A stretch of DNA of 26,722 bases from JAAYCI01 sp031548875. Lineage in GTDB: Bacteria > Bacillota > Clostridia > Oscillospirales > Ruminococcaceae. The DNA is taken from the NCBI GenBank assembly GCA_031548875.1, contig JAVBQQ010000022.1, positions 1 to 26,722 on the forward strand, given 5' to 3'. The notes under the pieces are model-generated. The model was not told the origin of the DNA and searched no databases. It saw nothing but the letters and a program-made list of their open reading frames with translations. Of the stretch, positions 1-10,602 are shown one piece after another. Each line of letters opens with the position of its first letter. Position 1 is the first letter of the stretch. The position numbers were made by a program, and so were the translations under genes.

Positions 1-20
1 AGGACATTAGGAGGGAAAAT

Positions 21-1367
21 ATGAAGAAGTATTGGAAGATGCTGAAAAAACCTCTGGCACTGATGGTGGCCCTTGTACTGGTGGCAGCTCTGGTTGCCGG
101 CTGTTCGGGCGGAGGCGGCGGAGGCGGCGCCGCCAGCACACCCGCTGCGACAGGCGATTCCGGCGCGGCAAGTACACCGGCTGCCACGGGCGATGCCCCC
201 AGCACGATCAAAGTGGGCTACGTAGGGCCGCTCACCGGCCCCATGTCAACCTTTACAGTGGGCATCAAGTACACCGCCGAAGAGGCGCTGAAAGTGATGA
301 ACGCGGAGGGCGGCTATTACATTAAAGAGTATGACCAGAAGATCCCCGTAGAAGTCATCTGGGGCGACAGCGAGAGCGACGCCACCAAGGCGTCGGAAGT
401 GGCCACCAAGTTTGCCACTGTGGATAAAGTGGACATCCTGCTGGGCCAATGGACGCCGGTGAACATCAACCCGGTTTCGGTGGTGGGCGAACGTTACCAG
501 GTACCCACCGTGCTGTGCAACTCGCCTTCGGAATCCTGGCTGGAGGCCGGCCCGTATGATTGGGCCTTCGGCATCCTCTTCAACTGGAATACCGTTATTG
601 AGGAATACTTCGGGGGTTTTGAAACACTGGAGACCAACAAAAAGATCGGCCTGATCCTTGACAACAACGTTGACGGTGTGCTGTTGGCTGACCTGATGAA
701 AGTAAAGGCCGATGAATATGGGTATACCATTGTGGACCCCGGCCGCTTCCCCGAAGGCACCAACGACTACACCACCGTTATCAAAGAGCTCATGGACCAG
801 GATTGCGAGATCATGGTTGCCAGCCTGTTTACCCCCGAGCTTGTTACCCTGTGGAACCAGACACAGCAGATGGGCTACACGCCCAAAGTGTGTGTGCTGG
901 GCAAGGCCATGCACTTTGCCACCGACATCCAGCTGCTGGGTGACAACGACGCGGGCGCCATGGTGTGCATCGAGACCCAGTGGGTGCCGGAATTCCCGTT
1001 CACCTCTACGCTTACCGGCAAGACTGCCAAGGAGCTGAGCGACGAGTTCGCCGAGGCAATCGGCCAATCGCCCGACCTGACGCTGGGTTGGGACTGGGCC
1101 TTCTTCGATGTGATCGACGACGTGCTCAACCGTGCGCAGACGCTGGACAAAGAGGGCCTCCGCCAGGCGTTCAGCGAGACCGACCTCGACTGCATTTATG
1201 GCCACATCAAGTTCAACGAGGACAATGTGGGTATTGTGCCCATCACGTTTGGCCAGTGGGTGCCGGACGAAAAGTGGGGTTACCGCAAGGTGATCGTGAG
1301 CGCGAAACTGACCCCCGAAATTACAGAAACGTTTGACCTGCAGCCCATGCCCTGGTCCGAAAGCTAA
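21..1367 (+). CDS. Branched-chain amino acid-type ABC transporter substrate-binding lipoprotein
   Basis: Extracellular solute receptor of a LivKHMGF-type importer, 448 aa. A basic start and hydrophobic core end in the lipobox LVAGC (Cys28 would be lipidated), followed by a Gly-rich tether and a ten-residue segment (AASTPAATGD) present twice. The mature domain starts near IKVGYVGPLTGP, the usual first strand of type I periplasmic-binding (Peripla_BP_6) proteins, and its length is normal for them. The ATG has a strong GGAGGG site about 6 nt upstream. It heads the operon, before the two ATPases and two permeases. Related receptors bind amino acids, amides, urea or aromatic acids, so the ligand cannot be read from sequence. 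The aromatic-type reductase genes further downstream make an aromatic acid possible, but that is inference. Confidence 0.93.
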   Translation: MKKYWKMLKKPLALMVALVLVAALVAGCSGGGGGGGAASTPAATGDSGAASTPAATGDAPSTIKVGYVGPLTGPMSTFTVGIKYTAEEALKVMNAEGGYYIKEYDQKIPVEVIWGDSESDATKASEVATKFATVDKVDILLGQWTPVNINPVSVVGERYQVPTVLCNSPSESWLEAGPYDWAFGILFNWNTVIEEYFGGFETLETNKKIGLILDNNVDGVLLADLMKVKADEYGYTIVDPGRFPEGTNDYTTVIKELMDQDCEIMVASLFTPELVTLWNQTQQMGYTPKVCVLGKAMHFATDIQLLGDNDAGAMVCIETQWVPEFPFTSTLTGKTAKELSDEFAEAIGQSPDLTLGWDWAFFDVIDDVLNRAQTLDKEGLRQAFSETDLDCIYGHIKFNEDNVGIVPITFGQWVPDEKWGYRKVIVSAKLTPEITETFDLQPMPWSES

Positions 1368-1402
1368 CCCCGCCATTCTGTTCAGGCCCGAGCGGTTCAA
1401 AG

Positions 1403-1440
1403 GGGGACGTTTCCGGCAGCCTCCTGCCGGGAACGTCCCC
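1403..1440 (+). promoter_or_regulatory. Strong intergenic hairpin without U-tract
   Basis: A 17-bp stem (1403-1419 with 1424-1440, one G-U wobble) with a 4-nt CCTC loop lies between the binding-protein gene and the first ATPase gene. No T-run follows, so it is not a classical terminator. Such hairpins after a binding-protein gene commonly protect the upstream mRNA and raise receptor levels over the membrane components. That role is inferred. Confidence 0.6.
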
Positions 1441-1493
1441 GCAACCGCTGGCCTGCATTGCAAACACTCTCAAGGAAGAGGAGTGAAAGGCCA

Positions 1494-2306
1494 TTGAACG
1501 CTGTGCTTTCCGTGCAAGAATTGGCCATTTCGTTTGGCAACAACCATGTTCTGAAATCCATCAACGCCTATGTGGATGAGAATGAGATCCTCGGCGTGAT
1601 CGGCCCCAACGGGGCGGGCAAAACAGTGATGCTCAACGTCCTCACCGGCATCTTGAAACCCTCTGGCGGCAGCATATCCTTCCTGGGGAAGGATATCACC
1701 AACATGAAAATTGTGGAGCGGGTGCATCTGGGCCTGGGGCGTACCTTTCAGATACCCCGTTCTTTTGAGCACATGACTGCGTTCGAAAACATCATGGTTG
1801 GCGGCGTGTACGGCAGGCGGATGTCTGAAAAAGAGGCCGGCCGCCAGGCGTGGGAAATCATCGAAACCATCGGCCTTACAAGCCGAAGGGACGATTTTGC
1901 AGGCCGACTGGGCCTTTTGGACCGCAAGCGCCTGGAAATAGGCGTGGCGCTGGCCTCGCAGCCCAAGCTGCTGATGCTGGACGAGGTGGCCGGCGGCCTG
2001 ACCGAGAGCGAGACGCTCAACATCATCGAGATCGTGCGGCGGGTGAAGGAACAGGGCACCAGCGTCATCTGGATAGAGCATGTGCTGCAGACGATGGTGG
2101 ACGGCACCGACCGTGTGATGTGCCTTGCAGAGGGGCGCGATGTCATCTGCGGAGACCCGCACGAGGTGATGGCATCGCCCGACGTGGCGCGGGTGTACCT
2201 GGGCTCGGACGAGGACGACCGGGACGCTTCGCTGGACGCTCTGCCCCCGCCCGCGCCTCCGGCCCCTCCCATAGCTGAAAGCGAGGTGAGCGATGATGGC
2301 GACTGA
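1494..2306 (+). CDS. livG: ABC transporter ATP-binding protein, LivG type
   Basis: Cytoplasmic ATPase subunit of the importer, 270 aa from the TTG at 1494, chosen because AGGAAGAGGAG ends about 11 nt before it. A TTG at 1458 in the same frame would add 12 residues but has no such site. Walker A is GPNGAGKT (residues 37-44). The LivG-typical stretch FQIPRSFEHMTAFENIMVG follows. The signature region is unusual: LLDRKRLEI (from residue 141) stands where most ABC proteins have LSGGQ, and Walker B reads MLDEV rather than LDEP. I recall a LivG subgroup with this variant, so it is probably functional. A Pro/Ala-rich tail ends the protein. Its stop lies 14 nt inside the next gene, implying translational coupling. 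Confidence 0.9.
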   Translation: MNAVLSVQELAISFGNNHVLKSINAYVDENEILGVIGPNGAGKTVMLNVLTGILKPSGGSISFLGKDITNMKIVERVHLGLGRTFQIPRSFEHMTAFENIMVGGVYGRRMSEKEAGRQAWEIIETIGLTSRRDDFAGRLGLLDRKRLEIGVALASQPKLLMLDEVAGGLTESETLNIIEIVRRVKEQGTSVIWIEHVLQTMVDGTDRVMCLAEGRDVICGDPHEVMASPDVARVYLGSDEDDRDASLDALPPPAPPAPPIAESEVSDDGD

Positions 2307-3030
2307 CAACAACTACATCCTGCGGGTGGATGGGCTGAACATCCACTATGGGGACCTGCAGGCCGTCCACAACGTGTCGATGAAATTTGAACGGGGGAAA
2401 ATGGTTTCCATCATCGGCGCGAACGGCGCCGGGAAGAGCACCCTGCTGAACACCATCATGGGGTTGCACAAGCCCACCAGCGGCACCATCACGCTGGACG
2501 GGAAGGATATCACGAATCAGCCCACCAACCGCATCGTTGCGGGGGGTGTGACCATGACGCCGGAGGGCAGCCATATTTTTGAGGATATGACCGTGATGGA
2601 AAACCTGCTGCTGGGCTCCTTCCTGCCGCAGGCCAAACGGGTGCGCAGACAACAGATGGAACTCGTGTTCGATATGTTCCCCGTGCTGGCCGAAAAGAAG
2701 AACCAGCTGGCCACTTTCCTTTCAGGCGGCCAGCGGCAGATGCTGGCCATCTCGCGGGCAATCATGGGCAACCCCAAGATCATCATCTGCGACGAGATCT
2801 CGCTGGGGCTGGCGCCGGTCATCATCAAGGACATCTACCAGAATCTCAGGAAGATCAACCAGGCCGGCGTGACCTTCGTCCTTGTGGAGCAGGAGGTCAA
2901 GCGCAGCCTCAAGCATTCCGACTATGCCTATGTGCTTGTGAAGGGCAGCGTGGTGATGGAGGGGCCGTCTGCCGAACTGCCGGAAGACGAGGTGAGCGAC
3001 GCGTATTTCGGCATCAACAAATATGCCTGA
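2293..3030 (+). CDS. livF: ABC transporter ATP-binding protein, LivF type
   Basis: Second ATPase of the importer, 245 aa. Canonical motifs are visible: Walker A GANGAGKST, the signature LSGGQRQMLAISRAI, Walker B IIICDEISLGLAP, and the LivF-type VEQ replacing the usual H-loop His. The protein normally pairs with LivG to form the ATPase dimer under the two permeases. The ATG at 2293 (an ATG at 2296 is equally possible) has GAGGTGAG just upstream and overlaps the end of livG. Unlike its partner, it keeps a fully standard signature motif. After it, a small 6-bp hairpin (3031-3048, loop of six A) separates it from the permease genes. Confidence 0.93.
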   Translation: MMATDNNYILRVDGLNIHYGDLQAVHNVSMKFERGKMVSIIGANGAGKSTLLNTIMGLHKPTSGTITLDGKDITNQPTNRIVAGGVTMTPEGSHIFEDMTVMENLLLGSFLPQAKRVRRQQMELVFDMFPVLAEKKNQLATFLSGGQRQMLAISRAIMGNPKIIICDEISLGLAPVIIKDIYQNLRKINQAGVTFVLVEQEVKRSLKHSDYAYVLVKGSVVMEGPSAELPEDEVSDAYFGINKYA

Positions 3031-3072
3031 CCGCGCAAAAAAGCGCGGCAGTACCGATTTGAGGTGATCCTA

Positions 3073-3945
3073 TTGACCACTCTTGTTCAGGCCATCGTCT
3101 CCGGGCTGCTGCTCGGCGGGCTGTACGCGATCATCGGCGTGGGCATGTCGCTCATTTTTGGCATCATGAAGCTGACAAACCTCGCCCATGGCGACATCAT
3201 GATCATGTCCACCTTCTTGACAATGGTGTTGGTGATGCAGGTTGTCGGAAATATCATCCTGGCGCTGCTCATCACGATCGTGATCATGATGGTGTTCGGG
3301 TTCCTGATCCAGCAGTTCCTCATCAACAATGTCATCGACAAAGGGCCCGAGCCGCCGCTGCTTGTCACCTTCGGCCTGGCTATCATCATCCAGAACGTGC
3401 TGTTCCTGGTGTTTGGGCCCGAATCACGCAGCATTCCCACCGCGCTTATACGCACGAATGTTGTACACACGAAGCTGGTTTCCATCTCGGCGCAATATGT
3501 CGTCAACTTTGTTGTGGCCATCGCGGTCATTGTCGTGCTCACGCTCGTCATGAACAAAACCGCCCTTGGGCGGGGCATCCGCGCGTCCTCCAGCGACGTG
3601 ATGGCGGCGGAGCTGATGGGCGTGAACACCAAGCGGATGTACATTTACGCCATGTGCCTCACCATGATCGTGACCGCGATCGCCGGCCTGCTGGTGGGGT
3701 CCACCTTCGTGTTCTACCCGACCAGCGGCACCCAATACCTCATCACCGCCTTTGGCGTTGTGGTCATCGGCGGCATGGGCAGCCTGATGGGCACCCTGCT
3801 GGGCGGTATCATCCTGGGGCTTGCGCAGCTTGTCGGCGCAAGCCTGCTGGGCTCGCCCTACCAGTTGATCTGCGGGTACATCGTGCTGCTCGTCATTCTT
3901 GCTGTGCGGCCACAGGGGCTTTTGTCCAAGGCCGCGCGCAAGTAG
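3073..3945 (+). CDS. livH: Branched-chain amino acid-type ABC permease, LivH type
   Basis: Integral membrane permease, about 290 aa, nearly all hydrophobic helices. The N-terminal GLLLGGLYAIIGVGMSLIFG followed by KLTNLAHGD is the hallmark of LivH proteins, as is the C-terminal GGMGSLMGTLLGG (the EAA-like coupling region). The TTG at 3073 is preferred because GAGGTGATCC sits directly before it; a GTG at 3064 lies inside that ribosome site. It forms the translocation pore with the next gene product. Length is normal for the family. Confidence 0.93.
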   Translation: MTTLVQAIVSGLLLGGLYAIIGVGMSLIFGIMKLTNLAHGDIMIMSTFLTMVLVMQVVGNIILALLITIVIMMVFGFLIQQFLINNVIDKGPEPPLLVTFGLAIIIQNVLFLVFGPESRSIPTALIRTNVVHTKLVSISAQYVVNFVVAIAVIVVLTLVMNKTALGRGIRASSSDVMAAELMGVNTKRMYIYAMCLTMIVTAIAGLLVGSTFVFYPTSGTQYLITAFGVVVIGGMGSLMGTLLGGIILGLAQLVGASLLGSPYQLICGYIVLLVILAVRPQGLLSKAARK

Positions 3946-3978
3946 CCCCCACTATAAGGACGGAAGGGATGATGACAT

Positions 3979-4962
3979 TTGAATAACGCTTTGACCAGCA
4001 AGAAGACGGGGCCCGCCAAGATTGGCGTTCTGGTGGTGGTGCTGGCTGCGCTTGTGACCCTGCCTGCATGGGGCGGCGCCTCGCTGATCCCTGTTTTTAC
4101 TTTGATCATGCTTTATATGGCGGTGGGGCAGATGTGGAACCTGCTGGCAGGCTACGCGGGGCTTGTGTCCCTGGGGCAGCATTGTTTCATCGGCCTGGGC
4201 GGATACGCAATCGCGGTGATTACCGAAAAGTTCAAGCTGCCATTGGTTTTGGGCTTTGTGGTGGCGGCCGTTGTTTCTGTCCTGTTTGCGCTGCTCATCT
4301 CCATTCCCATCTTCAAGATGAGGGGCGTCTACTTTACCATTGGCACCTGGGTGGTGGCCGAGGTGCTGGCCCTGTTTTTTGGAACATGGGCGTTCGTGAA
4401 CTACGGCACGGGGTACAATATCAGTGTTACCTACCACATGGCCCCCTCCACCATCTATTTCATCGCACTGATCGTGGGGGTATTCTCGGTGGCGCTTGTC
4501 TTCTTCCTGCTGCGGTCCAGGTTCGGCCTGGGGCTGATGGCCATGCGCGACAACGAGTCGGCCGCCGAGGTACGCGGCGTGCCCCTGTACAAAACAAAGC
4601 TGCAGTGCTTTCTCATCTCCTCCTGCGTCACCAGCATTGCGGGGGCGGTGATGTACATGAACATCGCCTACATCCTTCCCTCGGCCGCATTCGGCATGGA
4701 CTGGACCGTCTCGATGGTCTTCATCGTCATCATTGGCGGCATCGGCACGGTGGAGGGGCCCATCATCGGGGCGGTGGTGTATGTGCTGCTGCGGCAGTGG
4801 CTGTACGACTTTCCCGGATACAGCATGATCATCCTGGGGGCCATCGCCATCGCCATTATACTGATTGCGCCCAAGGGAATCATGGGGCTGATCGACCGGC
4901 TGACCGGATTTGAATTCTTTTCCGCCCGCCGGCGCGCTGCAAAATACCGCGTGCACGAATGA
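3979..4962 (+). CDS. livM: Branched-chain amino acid-type ABC permease, LivM type
   Basis: Second membrane permease, 327 aa, with many hydrophobic segments. Diagnostic LivM features are NLLAGYAGLVSLGQHCFIGLGGYA near residues 45-70 and the C-terminal loop GGIGTVEGPIIGAVVY. The TTG start at 3979 follows GGAAGGGA by about 9 nt. An ATG at 3969 opens only a five-codon frame, so the TTG is the credible start; this is the third likely TTG start in the operon. The gene closes the transport operon and is followed by a clear intrinsic terminator. Confidence 0.93.
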   Translation: MNNALTSKKTGPAKIGVLVVVLAALVTLPAWGGASLIPVFTLIMLYMAVGQMWNLLAGYAGLVSLGQHCFIGLGGYAIAVITEKFKLPLVLGFVVAAVVSVLFALLISIPIFKMRGVYFTIGTWVVAEVLALFFGTWAFVNYGTGYNISVTYHMAPSTIYFIALIVGVFSVALVFFLLRSRFGLGLMAMRDNESAAEVRGVPLYKTKLQCFLISSCVTSIAGAVMYMNIAYILPSAAFGMDWTVSMVFIVIIGGIGTVEGPIIGAVVYVLLRQWLYDFPGYSMIILGAIAIAIILIAPKGIMGLIDRLTGFEFFSARRRAAKYRVHE

Positions 4963-4981
4963 AAAAACGGCAGAGCCGTAG

Positions 4982-5017
4982 GCACCGTTGATCCCTGGTG
5001 GATCGACGGTGCTTTTT
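4982..5017 (+). terminator. Intrinsic terminator of the liv-type operon
   Basis: A 13-bp stem (4982-4994 with 5000-5012, one G-U wobble), a 5-nt loop and then TTTTT, 20 nt after the permease stop codon. It separates the ABC operon from the histidine kinase gene. Confidence 0.88.
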
Positions 5018-5063
5018 GGTTGCGGCCCAGCCGGCAAAAAGAAGGGCAAACCGCCCGTTAAAA

Positions 5064-5092
5064 TTTACTTTTACAGGTCGATTTGATATAAT
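5064..5092 (+). promoter_or_regulatory. Sigma70-type promoter for the hybrid kinase
   Basis: TTTACT (5064-5069), a 17-bp spacer and a perfect TATAAT (5087-5092). This would start RNA near 5099, giving a leader of about 50 nt before the kinase ATG at 5149. It sits right after the preceding terminator, which supports an independent transcription unit. Confidence 0.75.
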
Positions 5093-5148
5093 AGGCGCCA
5101 TGCCGGTATTTGCCTTTCAACAATGGGCGCGCCCAGGTGGAGCAGAGT

Positions 5149-7392
5149 ATGCTTTTCTTTTGGATCTCACTCGTTTCGGCCCTCTTTCTCATGTATATCA
5201 CGGGCAAGGTCTGGTTTGCCAGCAGCAGAAGCCGGTATCTCATCATCTTCTTTTTGATGGGGAGCATGGCTTCCCTTTGGACGCTCCTGAACGGGCTGAC
5301 CGGCATCGTGGCCCCCGCAAGCCTGCGCGTGCTGCAAACCGTCTGGATGGTGTTTGTCTGCTGCCTGCCCTTTTTGATGCTGATGTACATCCTGCATTTT
5401 GTGAACGCCCGGGTGGCCAACAGCAAGGCGCTGACCGGCGTTCTTGTGCTGGCGATGCTGGCGGATGTGGCGCTGTTGCTTACAAACCCGCTGCACCACC
5501 TGTACTATACCTCCTACACCCTGCAGGGCATCGGCGTCTTCGGCCCGCTTTTCTGGCTGCACTCCTACGCGTCGTACGTCGTCCTGGCGGCGGCGTTTAT
5601 CCTGCTTGTCGTCTATGTCGTCAGAAACGTCCGCAAATACCCCGACCTCATCTTTGTGGCGCTGGGGTCGGCCTGTCCGTTCGTCATCAACATCCTGCAC
5701 GTTTTCAACGGGAACCGCACGGTATACGACCTGACCCCGCTGGGTTTCGTGGTGATGTTCTCGGTGTATGGGCTGTTCTCCATACGTTTCCGCCTGTTCA
5801 ACCTGAAAAGCGCCGCCTCGGCCAATATCTTCGACACCCTCTCGGAGGGGTTTTTGATCGTGAACAACATTGGCCAGGTGGAGGACGCGAACCCCGCGTT
5901 CCGTGCCGCTTTCCCCGCCCTGGACGTAGAGCGGGAGGGGACCACCGCGCAGGACGTGGCCGATTACATGCGCCGGGTGGCGGTGGACTGGCGGCCGGCG
6001 GACGTGTTTGAGCGGATCGCCTCGCTGAACGACAGCCTGGACGACAGCGAGTGCTCCATCCGGACGGAGGAGGGGCAGGAGCGCACCTTCGCGCTGTCCA
6101 AAGATTTCATCCTACAGCGGGGGCAATCGGCCGGTTATGTGCTCACCCTGACGGACACCAGCCGTTACCGGCAGATGATCAGCGAGATCAACCAGCAGAA
6201 CGCGCGGCGGGTGGTGCTGAAGGACGACGCCGAGGCGGCGTCCAAGGCGAAGACGGAGTTCCTGGCTAACATGAGCCACGAGATACGCACCCCGATGAAC
6301 GCCATCATCGGCATGGCCACCCTTGCGGGGAATACGCAGGACGTTGCGCAGATACACGGCTACCTGGAAAAGCTGGACAACGCCTCCCAGCAGCTGCTCA
6401 GCATCATCAACGATGTACTGGACATGTCCAAGATAGAGGCGAACAAGCTGGAGCTGTCCTGCGAGGACTATGATTTTGCTGATATGCTGGGCGGGTGCCG
6501 GGATATCCTGATAGACAAGATGCGGGAGAAGGCGCAGCATTTCTCGCTGGACATTGCCGCCGGCACCCCGGTGAACCTGCGCGGGGACAGGCTGCGCCTG
6601 TCCCAGATCGTCATCAACATCCTGTCCAACGCTGCGAAGTTCACCCCCGAGGGGGGTACGATCTCCCTTGCGGCCGGGCCCGTCTGGGTGGACGGAGACA
6701 GGGCGCGCATCCGCGTCTCGATACGGGACGACGGAATCGGCATGACGCCCGAGCAGCTTGCCCGGTTGTTCAACGCCTTCGAGCAGGCGGACGGCAGCAT
6801 CTCCCGGCGCTTTGGGGGCACGGGGCTGGGGCTGGCGATCTCAAAGAGCATCGTGGAGCTGATGGGCGGCGAGATATCCGCCGAGAGCGCCCCCGGGCAG
6901 GGCAGCACCTTCACCTTCGAGTTCGTGTCCGGGATTGGCGAGGCACCGGCGGCGCCTGCCGGCCGCGCGGCTGGCAGCCCGGCGGAAAACCGAGACCTCT
7001 CTGGCCGCACCATCCTGCTGGCGGAGGACGTGGAGCTGAACCGGGAGATCGTGCTGGCGCTGATGGAGGGCAGCGGCGCGGTGCTGGAATGCGCGGCGAA
7101 CGGCCAGGAGGCTTACGACCTCTTCCGGGCCGACCCCGAACGATACGACGTCATCTATATGGACCTGCAGATGCCGCAGATGGACGGATACACCGCTACC
7201 CGGCTAATCCGCGGCCTGGGGCATCCCGCTGCCAAAAGGGTACCCATCATCGCCATGACGGCCAACGTCTTTGCCGAGGACATCGAAAAATGCATGGCGG
7301 CCGGCATGGACGACCACCTCTCCAAGCCGATCGATATTGCTACGCTGTTTGCCAAAACGAGGGCCAGCTTGCAGGGGCGCAGGGTGGAATAA
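5149..7392 (+). CDS. Membrane hybrid sensor histidine kinase (7TM, PAS, HisKA, HATPase, receiver)
   Basis: Signal-transducing kinase, 747 aa from the ATG at 5149 (AGGTGG about 8 nt upstream; a TTG at 5110 has no such site). Residues 1 to about 210 form around seven hydrophobic helices resembling the histidine-kinase N-terminal 7TM module. A PAS-like domain follows (about 220-340; FDTLSEGFLIVNNIGQVEDAN). The phosphoacceptor is His377 in SHEIRTPMN. The ATPase domain shows an N-box with Asn494, then DDGIGM and GGTGLGLAI. A C-terminal receiver carries Asp672 in YMDLQMPQMDG. No HPt domain or separate output regulator lies next to it, so its phosphorelay partner is elsewhere or the receiver acts internally. 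The ligand is unknown; the position behind an importer operon suggests nutrient sensing, but only weakly. Confidence 0.92.
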   Translation: MLFFWISLVSALFLMYITGKVWFASSRSRYLIIFFLMGSMASLWTLLNGLTGIVAPASLRVLQTVWMVFVCCLPFLMLMYILHFVNARVANSKALTGVLVLAMLADVALLLTNPLHHLYYTSYTLQGIGVFGPLFWLHSYASYVVLAAAFILLVVYVVRNVRKYPDLIFVALGSACPFVINILHVFNGNRTVYDLTPLGFVVMFSVYGLFSIRFRLFNLKSAASANIFDTLSEGFLIVNNIGQVEDANPAFRAAFPALDVEREGTTAQDVADYMRRVAVDWRPADVFERIASLNDSLDDSECSIRTEEGQERTFALSKDFILQRGQSAGYVLTLTDTSRYRQMISEINQQNARRVVLKDDAEAASKAKTEFLANMSHEIRTPMNAIIGMATLAGNTQDVAQIHGYLEKLDNASQQLLSIINDVLDMSKIEANKLELSCEDYDFADMLGGCRDILIDKMREKAQHFSLDIAAGTPVNLRGDRLRLSQIVINILSNAAKFTPEGGTISLAAGPVWVDGDRARIRVSIRDDGIGMTPEQLARLFNAFEQADGSISRRFGGTGLGLAISKSIVELMGGEISAESAPGQGSTFTFEFVSGIGEAPAAPAGRAAGSPAENRDLSGRTILLAEDVELNREIVLALMEGSGAVLECAANGQEAYDLFRADPERYDVIYMDLQMPQMDGYTATRLIRGLGHPAAKRVPIIAMTANVFAEDIEKCMAAGMDDHLSKPIDIATLFAKTRASLQGRRVE

Positions 7393-7491
7393 CCGCGTGG
7401 CAGGGTGTGGCGCGCGGGTGGCCCACCGTGGCGCCATGCGGGAAGAGCCTGCAAACTGGAACGGATACAGATGAGTTATCGTTGACTAACC

Positions 7492-7518
7492 GGCGCCCGG
7501 CGTGGTACCGTGTATAAA
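7492..7518 (+). promoter_or_regulatory. Candidate promoter for the riboswitch-ATPase unit
   Basis: TTGACT (7492-7497) and TATAAA (7513-7518) with a short 15-bp spacer. RNA would start near 7525, just before the riboswitch aptamer, which is where a promoter is needed. The short spacer lowers confidence. The preceding 99 bp after the kinase stop show nothing else I can name. Confidence 0.55.
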
Positions 7519-7530
7519 CAACGGAATAGT

Positions 7531-7638
7531 CGTGAGGGAGTAGTTTGCGCGGGTTCTGCCGCGTGGCAAGTCAACACGCTGACCGGGAGGGACGATGTTT
7601 CCCCACGGTCTGGCTTGTCTTAAAGAACGAGACTCATG
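7531..7638 (+). promoter_or_regulatory. yybP-ykoY family (Mn2+-sensing) riboswitch aptamer
   Basis: The leader has the conserved blocks of this class in the right order: GGGAGTAG (7536-7543), GTCAACACG followed by CTGACCGG (about 7571-7590), and CGAGAC (7628-7633). CGTGAG (7531-7536) and CTCATG (7633-7638) can pair as the closing P1 helix. A P2-like hairpin follows the GGGAGTAG block. Known members bind Mn2+ and turn on exporters, including P-type ATPases, which fits the downstream gene. The 3' P1 strand is shared with the terminator stem, a standard ON-switch design. The motif comparison is from memory, not from a covariance search. Confidence 0.8.
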
Positions 7639-7678
7639 TATGGCTTTGTGAAGCCGTACTGGGTCTTTTGCTTTTTTT
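7630..7678 (+). terminator. Riboswitch expression-platform terminator
   Basis: AGACTCA (7630-7636) pairs with TGGGTCT (7660-7666), and GTATGGCTT (7638-7646) with AAGCCGTAC (7651-7659), with a one-base bulge and a TGTG loop. T-rich sequence ending in seven T follows (7667-7678). The 5' arm uses the conserved GAGAC and P1 bases of the aptamer, so ligand-stabilised P1 would prevent this hairpin and let transcription reach the ATPase gene. Confidence 0.8.
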
Positions 7679-7744
7679 GGCCCGGGAATGGCTTTGCGCC
7701 ATACCTGGGTCTATTTTGTTGAATCGAACACCTGGAGTGATTGG

Positions 7745-10339
<2,595 letters not shown>

Positions 10340-10481
10340 AGATGTACCTAGGGTCTGCGGAGTTGGGTTCAATCTCGCGGCGCAGGTTGGCCATATTCAC
10401 CCGCAGGGTGTGGTTGTCGCCCGCGTAGGGGCCCCATAGTTCCTTGCGGATGGCGACATGGGTCATCACCCGGCGGAGGGC
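10340..10481 (-). pseudogene. kdpE: Truncated kdpE-like response regulator C-terminus
   Basis: The minus strand encodes, without a start or stop of its own, RVMTHVAIRKELWGPY followed by DNHTLRVNMANLRREIE and DPRYIF. This is the winged-helix DNA-binding end of an OmpR/KdpE-type response regulator; WGPY plus LRVNMANLRR strongly recalls KdpE. The receiver domain is absent, and the match stops after YIF exactly where the P-type ATPase stop codon lies, so the last turn of the wing (normally TEVGVGYR) is missing. It is a decayed remnant, implying that a kdp-type potassium regulation locus once lay here and was cut by a rearrangement. Confidence 0.75.
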
Positions 10482-10553
10482 AGGGGCTATCAGGCGGATT
10501 GAGGCGGCGATGGCCGCGCGCCGGTTCCGGGTCCTGCCTGGCAGCAAACAGCA

Positions 10554-10590
10554 AAGCCCCCGTAGCCGTGAAGGTTACGGGGGCTTTTTT
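10554..10590 (+). terminator. Intrinsic terminator between convergent ATPase and lysR genes
   Basis: A 14-bp stem (10554-10567 with 10573-10586, one G-U wobble) and a 5-nt loop, followed by a T-run on the plus strand. It ends the ATPase transcript and can also fold for the lysR transcript from the other side, though the minus-strand tail is only moderately T-rich. Confidence 0.88.
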
Positions 10591-10602
10591 GTGCCGTTTT
10601 GG

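Noticed and set aside
113..195. Gly-rich and repeated AASTPAATGD segment as a mobile or repeat element
   Set aside because: It is an in-frame low-complexity tether of a lipoprotein, as also seen in the TRAP receptor; not a mobile feature.
246..1463. 405-codon minus-strand frame antisense to the binding-protein gene
   Set aside because: The plus-strand protein has a lipobox and family motifs; the antisense product has none.
4998..6011. 337-codon frame overlapping the kinase start
   Set aside because: Starts in the terminator U-run region and is out of frame with the clear 7TM/PAS kinase; composition is Arg/Ala/Pro rich.
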